Positions 60,102-64,000 of a stretch of 64,000 nt of DNA are shown one piece after another. The notes under the pieces were generated by a model. That model made no database searches. It saw nothing but the letters and a program-made list of their open reading frames with translations, and was not told the origin of the DNA. Within the stretch, counting starts at the first letter, position 1. Every line of letters begins with the position of its first letter. The DNA comes from Rhodococcus ruber (GTDB taxonomy: Bacteria; Actinomycetota; Actinomycetes; Mycobacteriales; Mycobacteriaceae): the NCBI RefSeq assembly GCF_027270735.1, contig NZ_JAPWIJ010000016.1:20419-84418 (forward strand), written 5' to 3'. The translations under genes were made by a program, and so were the position numbers.

Positions 60102-62255
60102 TCAGTGAGAAAAGCGGATGGAGGGCAGGACGGCACGTAGCCATGCAGGCGACCACCACGCGCCGTGTCCGGTCAGCCGTAGCAGGACCGGTAGCAGGAC
60201 GAGTCGAACCAGGAACGCGTCGAGCAGTACCGCAACGCCCAGGATGATGCCCATCTCCTTCGGGGGCAGCGGATCCGACAGTGCGAATGTGAAGAACACT
60301 GCCACCATCACCGCTGCGGCGGCAAAGATGACTCGTCCCGAGTGAGCCAAGCCGTCGACCTGGGCCACCTTGGAATCACCGGTGCGCTCGTAGTGCTCCT
60401 TGGCGGTGGCCAGCAGAAAAACGGTGTAGTCCATGGCGATGGCGAAGATCATCGCGAAGAAGAACACCGGACCCCAGCCGTCCAGGAATCCCTGCGGGGT
60501 GAAACCGAGCAGTGATGCGCCGTGGCCGTCCTGGAAGGTCAACTTGGCGACGCCGAAGGCTGCGGCAGTGGACAGCAGGCTCACCAGCGTGCCGAGCAGC
60601 GCGATCAGCGGGGCCTGCAGTGCCACCAGAAGCAGCACGAATCCGAGGACCAGGATGATCCCGACGACGATCGGCAGGTAATCGTTCAAGGCCTGCTGCA
60701 AATCGAGGTTCTCCGCGGGCGCTCCTCCGACGAGCGCGGAGTCGGTCAGAGCGGCGCGCAGATCATCGAGAATCGAGCCCATCGCCTCGTCGGACGGATC
60801 GACCGACGGAATTGCCTGCAGCAGTGCATATCCCGATCCATCGGTCGCACCCTGCGGCGGAGTCACCATCGAGATCCCCTCGACTCGAGCTGCCGCCTCA
60901 GCGGTGCCGACAGCATCCGCGTCGGGCACGACGATCTGCAGCGAACCCGGTGCACCCGGGCCGAACTGGGCCTGCACCAGCTCGTAACCCTGCCGCACCG
61001 GTGCATCCTCCGGCACCACGGCGATGGACGGCATCGCCACCTTCAAACCGAGCACCGGGAGTGCCAGGGCGATCAGAATTCCCACGGAGACAACGGCGAA
61101 CGGCCACGGGTGCTTGTGCAACAACTCACCCCATGCTGCGAACTTCGGGGATCGATGCTCCTGACGCTTGGCGTACGGCAACGATGCGGCGTTGACCTTG
61201 GGTCCGAGCGCCCCCAATGCCGCAGGCAGCAGTGTCATGGTCGCCAGCAGCACGAAGGCGACGGCCAGCATTATCCCGACAGCCATGGTGCGCACCGCGG
61301 GCGCGGGCACGAGCAGTACAGCGGACAGACTCACCAACACCGTCAGACCGGACAATACGACGGCTTTGCCTGCGGTGTCCATGGTTTCGGCGACAGCACC
61401 CCTGGGGTCGGCGTGACGCAGCGCGTCGCGGAATCGAGCGACGACGAACAGCGCGTAGTCGATTCCGAGCGCGAGGGCGAACATCATCGCGAAATTCATG
61501 GCCCACACCGAGATGGGCGTGACGCCGTTGAGCAGAACGAGACCACCCGCGGAGGCGACGAGTCCGGCGACGGTGAGCAGCAGCGGCAAGCCGGCGGCGA
61601 CGAGTGAGCCGAACGCGAGCACCATGATCGCCAATGTGACCGGCCAGGAGAACAATTCGGCTTGGATCATCGCGTCGTGGTTCGCCTTGTTGAAGTCCGA
61701 CCACAGTGCCGACGAGCCGGTGGGATACACCTCGATTCCGTCGCCCGAGAGCCCGGTCAATCGCTCTTTCACATCGTCGACGGCTTTGACCATCTCGTCG
61801 GTGGTGCCGTTCGCCCCCGCGATGACGATGCCGGTTCGGCCGTCCGGGCTGATGGTCGTACCCGGTTGCGGCGCAACGACATCTCCGAATCTGGTGTCAC
61901 CGGCGAACACGTCGGACACGTCGACGATCACCGCCTGGACGGCGGGATCGGTGATGGGTGCTGCATCGGAGTGGACCACCACCTGCACCGCCGCGGAGGA
62001 GTTGCCGCCGAAATGCTGCTGGGCCAATTCTCGAACCTGAACGGATTCGGATCCGTTCGCCTGCCACCCCGCCCCCGCCAGGGAAGTGAAGACCGAGGGC
62101 GCAAACGAACCGAGGCCGATCAACGCGATGAGCCACACGCCGAACACCCATCGTCGGTGCGTCACCATCGCGCCGCCCGCGCGGCCGAGCACGCCAGGCT
62201 CGGCCACAGGCCGATCATCCGGTGGACGAAGAACTTCGACATCGCGCAGCGACAT
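60102..62255 (-). CDS. MMPL-family membrane transporter
   Basis: A 717-residue RND-type MMPL exporter of the cytoplasmic membrane. It has about 12 hydrophobic segments in two repeats, each after a large outside loop. The proton-relay Asp-Tyr pairs appear in ALGIDYALFVVARFRD and AIAMDYTVFLLATAKEHY. It exports lipids or small hydrophobic compounds. It is first gene of an operon with DUF302 and the CstR-like sensor, preceded by several G-tract operators, so its substrate may relate to reactive sulfur or metal stress. Confidence 0.88.
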   Translation of the reverse strand: MSLRDVEVLRPPDDRPVAEPGVLGRAGGAMVTHRRWVFGVWLIALIGLGSFAPSVFTSLAGAGWQANGSESVQVRELAQQHFGGNSSAAVQVVVHSDAAPITDPAVQAVIVDVSDVFAGDTRFGDVVAPQPGTTISPDGRTGIVIAGANGTTDEMVKAVDDVKERLTGLSGDGIEVYPTGSSALWSDFNKANHDAMIQAELFSWPVTLAIMVLAFGSLVAAGLPLLLTVAGLVASAGGLVLLNGVTPISVWAMNFAMMFALALGIDYALFVVARFRDALRHADPRGAVAETMDTAGKAVVLSGLTVLVSLSAVLLVPAPAVRTMAVGIMLAVAFVLLATMTLLPAALGALGPKVNAASLPYAKRQEHRSPKFAAWGELLHKHPWPFAVVSVGILIALALPVLGLKVAMPSIAVVPEDAPVRQGYELVQAQFGPGAPGSLQIVVPDADAVGTAEAAARVEGISMVTPPQGATDGSGYALLQAIPSVDPSDEAMGSILDDLRAALTDSALVGGAPAENLDLQQALNDYLPIVVGIILVLGFVLLLVALQAPLIALLGTLVSLLSTAAAFGVAKLTFQDGHGASLLGFTPQGFLDGWGPVFFFAMIFAIAMDYTVFLLATAKEHYERTGDSKVAQVDGLAHSGRVIFAAAAVMVAVFFTFALSDPLPPKEMGIILGVAVLLDAFLVRLVLLPVLLRLTGHGAWWSPAWLRAVLPSIRFSH

Positions 62256-62264
62256 GGTTCTCCT

Positions 62265-62280
62265 ATACGGGTGGGGGTAT
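62265..62280. promoter_or_regulatory. G-tract operator in the MMPL leader
   Basis: ATACGGGTGGGGGTAT lies 10 bases before the MMPL start and next to its AGGAGA ribosome site. One half matches the consensus perfectly. Binding here would block a leader already in transcription. Confidence 0.5.
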
Positions 62281-62330
62281 CGATCGGGGCAGAGGGAACC
62301 CCGAGCGACCGAACGTGCCCACCTTCGCAT

Positions 62331-62346
62331 ATACCCAAGGGGGTAT
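62331..62346. promoter_or_regulatory. CsoR/CstR-type operator upstream of MMPL, site A
   Basis: ATACCCAAGGGGGTAT, a near-perfect palindrome with the ATACCC/GGGTAT halves. It is one of a cluster 75-125 bases before the MMPL start. Confidence 0.75.
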
Positions 62347-62350
62347 GCAA

Positions 62351-62380
62351 GTACCCCTGGGGGTATCAACCCAGGGGTAC
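62351..62380. promoter_or_regulatory. Tandem CsoR/CstR-type operators, sites B and C
   Basis: GTACCCCTGGGGGTAT (62351-62366) matches the family consensus at 15 of 16 positions. Site C, ATCAACCCAGGGGTAC (62365-62380), shares its first two bases with B. Spacing of about 20 bases between centres of A and B would place bound tetramers on one face of the helix. Confidence 0.75.
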
Positions 62381-62419
62381 TCGAATCACACCAGGCGCGC
62401 CGTTGTGGTCAATCGCCGA

Positions 62420-62884
62420 TCAGTGCCGACCGTTCCACTGCTTCTCTATCCCCCGCAGGACCTCGAGCGTCTGGGCAGAGTCCGCATCGACCGCCATCCG
62501 AGCTCGGGCGCGCTCGAGTGCGCGCTCGGCGCGCGTCACAGCACGGTGCCCCGAGTCGGTGGCCTCGACCAAGTACTGCTGCCGATTCCGCGGATTGACG
62601 CTTCGCACCAGCAGTCCCGCGTCCACCAGGCTCGCGGTGGTCGCGGTGATGCTTGTTCTGTGCCGCACCAACTCTCGCGACAATGTGCTGTACGACGTCG
62701 GCCCTCGCCTGCACACGAGTTCCAGAACCTCGTACCTCGCCCAGCTCAGCCCCTGTGCGTCCAGTGCCTCCGCCAGACGAACCCGCGCGGCCGACGCCAT
62801 GCGCAGCACCGTCGACACGATTTCGAGCTCGGTCGAATGCGCCGGAGAGGTACCACCGTCGAACGATTCAGCGAGGGCAGTCAT
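62420..62884 (-). CDS. MarR-family transcriptional regulator
   Basis: A 154-residue MarR regulator. The winged helix-turn-helix is at about residues 55-105 (YSTLSRELVRHRTSITATTASLVDAGLLVRSVNPRNRQQYLV). It ends before the operator cluster of the MMPL operon and follows the carboxylase gene by 10 bases on the same strand, so it may be cotranscribed with it. Target and ligand are unknown. Confidence 0.85.
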   Translation of the reverse strand: MTALAESFDGGTSPAHSTELEIVSTVLRMASAARVRLAEALDAQGLSWARYEVLELVCRRGPTSYSTLSRELVRHRTSITATTASLVDAGLLVRSVNPRNRQQYLVEATDSGHRAVTRAERALERARARMAVDADSAQTLEVLRGIEKQWNGRH

Positions 62885-62894
62885 CGGATACTCC

Positions 62895-64000
62895 CTACTT
62901 GATTTCTGTGAGGATGGTGCCTTGGGTGATGGCGTCGCCTGCGGTGACGGTCAGGCCGGTGATGGTGCCTGCTTTGTGGGCGGTGACGGGGTTCTCCATT
63001 TTCATCGCTTCCAGGACAGCGATGAGGTCCCCTACCTCGACGGTGTCGCCTTCGGTGACGGCGACTTTGACCACGGTGCCCTGCATCGGTGCGGTGACGG
63101 AGTCACCGGATGCCGCTCCGGCTCCGGCTCCGCCGCGGGTACGCGGCTTGGGTTTGCGGCGTACCGCACCGGCAGCACCGCCACCGTTGCCGCCGAGGGA
63201 GAGTTCCCCGGGGAGGGAGACCTCGACGCGGCGGCCACCGACCTCGACGACCACCTGTTGGCGGGGCAGCAGTTCCTCGTCGTCGAGGGGTTGTCCGGCG
63301 GTGAACGGGGGAACCTGGTTGTCCCATTCGGTTTCGATCCACCGGGTGTGCACCGAGAAGGAGTCGCCGTCGCCGATGAACGCCGGGTCGGAGACCACCG
63401 CAGCGTGGAACGGGATGACCGTCGCCAGGCCGTCGACGGTGAATTCGGCCAGGGCTCGACGCGAACGCGCGAGTGCTTCCTCGCGGGTGGCTCCGGTGAC
63501 GATGAGTTTGGCGAGCATCGAATCGAACTGGCCACCGATCACAGAGCCGGATTCGACACCGGAGTCGACGCGGACACCGGGGCCGGAGGGGGCGGTGAAG
63601 GTGGTGACCGGTCCGGGTGCGGGCAGGAACCCACGGCCGGCGTCTTCGCCGTTGATCCGGAACTCGAACGAATGCCCCCGCGGTTCGGGGTCGTCGGTGA
63701 TGGACAGTTCCTCACCGTTGGCGATCGCGAACTGCTGCAGCACCAGGTCGATGCCGGAGGTTTCCTCGGTGACGGGATGCTCGACCTGCAGACGGGTGTT
63801 GACTTCCAGGAAGCTCACGAGGCCGTCTTGGCCGACGAGGTATTCGACGGTTCCGGCGCCGTAGTAGCCGGCTTCGAGGCAGATGGCTTTGGCGGAGGCG
63901 TGGATTTCTTTGCGTTGGGCGTCGGTGAGGAACGGGGCGGGGGCTTCTTCGACGAGTTTCTGGAAGCGGCGTTGCAGGGAGCAGTCGCGGGTGCCGGCGA
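62895..64000 (-). CDS. Acetyl-/propionyl-CoA carboxylase alpha subunit, 3' part
   Basis: The window cuts this gene; 368 C-terminal residues are present. They begin in the biotin carboxylase domain (SFLEVNTRLQVEHPVTEE is the catalytic region), continue through a linker, and end in a biotin-carrier domain with the biotinylated Lys in EAMKMEN, about 35 residues from the end. The fused BC-BCCP layout is that of actinobacterial AccA proteins, which supply malonyl-, methylmalonyl- or long-chain malonyl-CoA for fatty and mycolic acids. The beta subunit is not in view. Confidence 0.92.
   Translation of the reverse strand, partial: AGTRDCSLQRRFQKLVEEAPAPFLTDAQRKEIHASAKAICLEAGYYGAGTVEYLVGQDGLVSFLEVNTRLQVEHPVTEETSGIDLVLQQFAIANGEELSITDDPEPRGHSFEFRINGEDAGRGFLPAPGPVTTFTAPSGPGVRVDSGVESGSVIGGQFDSMLAKLIVTGATREEALARSRRALAEFTVDGLATVIPFHAAVVSDPAFIGDGDSFSVHTRWIETEWDNQVPPFTAGQPLDDEELLPRQQVVVEVGGRRVEVSLPGELSLGGNGGGAAGAVRRKPKPRTRGGAGAGAASGDSVTAPMQGTVVKVAVTEGDTVEVGDLIAVLEAMKMENPVTAHKAGTITGLTVTAGDAITQGTILTEIK

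Overview
The window looks like chromosomal DNA of a high-GC, mycolate-type actinobacterium, most probably Rhodococcus or a close relative. The grounds are GTG and TTG starts, dense 4-base gene overlaps, a mycobacterial-style furA-katG pair, GTTT-N16-GGGTAA (SigF-type) stress promoters, PucR and Lrp regulators, MMPL transporters and a biotin-carboxylase/BCCP acyl-CoA carboxylase subunit. This rests on recognised protein families, not on a database search. No rRNA, tRNA, CRISPR array, insertion sequence or prophage was seen. Both window ends cut a gene.

Layout. 0-3.5 kb: housekeeping and stress genes (rRNA methyltransferase, Bcp-type peroxiredoxin, PtpB-like phosphatase, monooxygenase-domain membrane protein). 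3.6-7.6 kb: an Lrp regulator coupled to a D-arginine dehydrogenase (dauA), then a TetR/DHA2 drug exporter pair. 7.6-15.1 kb: branched-chain 2-oxoacid dehydrogenase operon bkdABC plus a second, fused E1 gene, a divergent Lrp regulator and leucine/valine dehydrogenase. 15.2-28.3 kb: gabT-gabD, davB-davA-xre, a guanidinobutyrase-like ureohydrolase, a cationic amino-acid permease with a Usp protein, and two PucR regulators. Together these give a complete route from L-arginine (or L-lysine) through an amide and an omega-amino acid to succinate (or glutarate). 28.5-33.3 kb: stress genes (TerC, Dps, CsbD) and a PucR-EAL operon. 33.6-35.9 kb: secreted lipase and a luciferase-like oxidoreductase. 36-44.6 kb: a divergent glycan cluster with five glycosyltransferases, WcbI and a CDP-alcohol phosphotransferase. 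44.5-50.2 kb: YihY, OsmC, a ferritin-like stress protein, a zinc dehydrogenase, and a compact haem-oxygenase-like/CDGSH/methyltransferase trio. 50.5-56.4 kb: STAS protein coupled to an SQR-like flavoprotein, a glutaminase-STAS fusion, and a Tat-exported molybdenum hydroxylase with its 2Fe-2S subunit. 56.5-64 kb: furA-katG, an MMPL-DUF302-CsoR/CstR operon with a cluster of ATACCCC-type operators, MarR, and the 3' part of an acyl-CoA carboxylase alpha gene.

How the genes work together. The first 28 kb is dominated by amino-acid catabolism: D-Arg/D-Lys deamination, branched-chain amino-acid deamination (dehydrogenase) and oxidative decarboxylation (bkd), and the monooxygenase-amidase-ureohydrolase-GabTD route. 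Each block sits next to its own regulator, usually divergent. The second half mixes redox and stress defence (KatG, FurA, OsmC, Dps, CDGSH, CstR-like sensor) with one envelope-glycan locus. The most interesting items are the apparent arginine-oxygenase pathway cluster, the CstR-like/MMPL operon with its operators, the haem-oxygenase-like/CDGSH/methyltransferase trio, and the overlapping glycosyltransferase operon.
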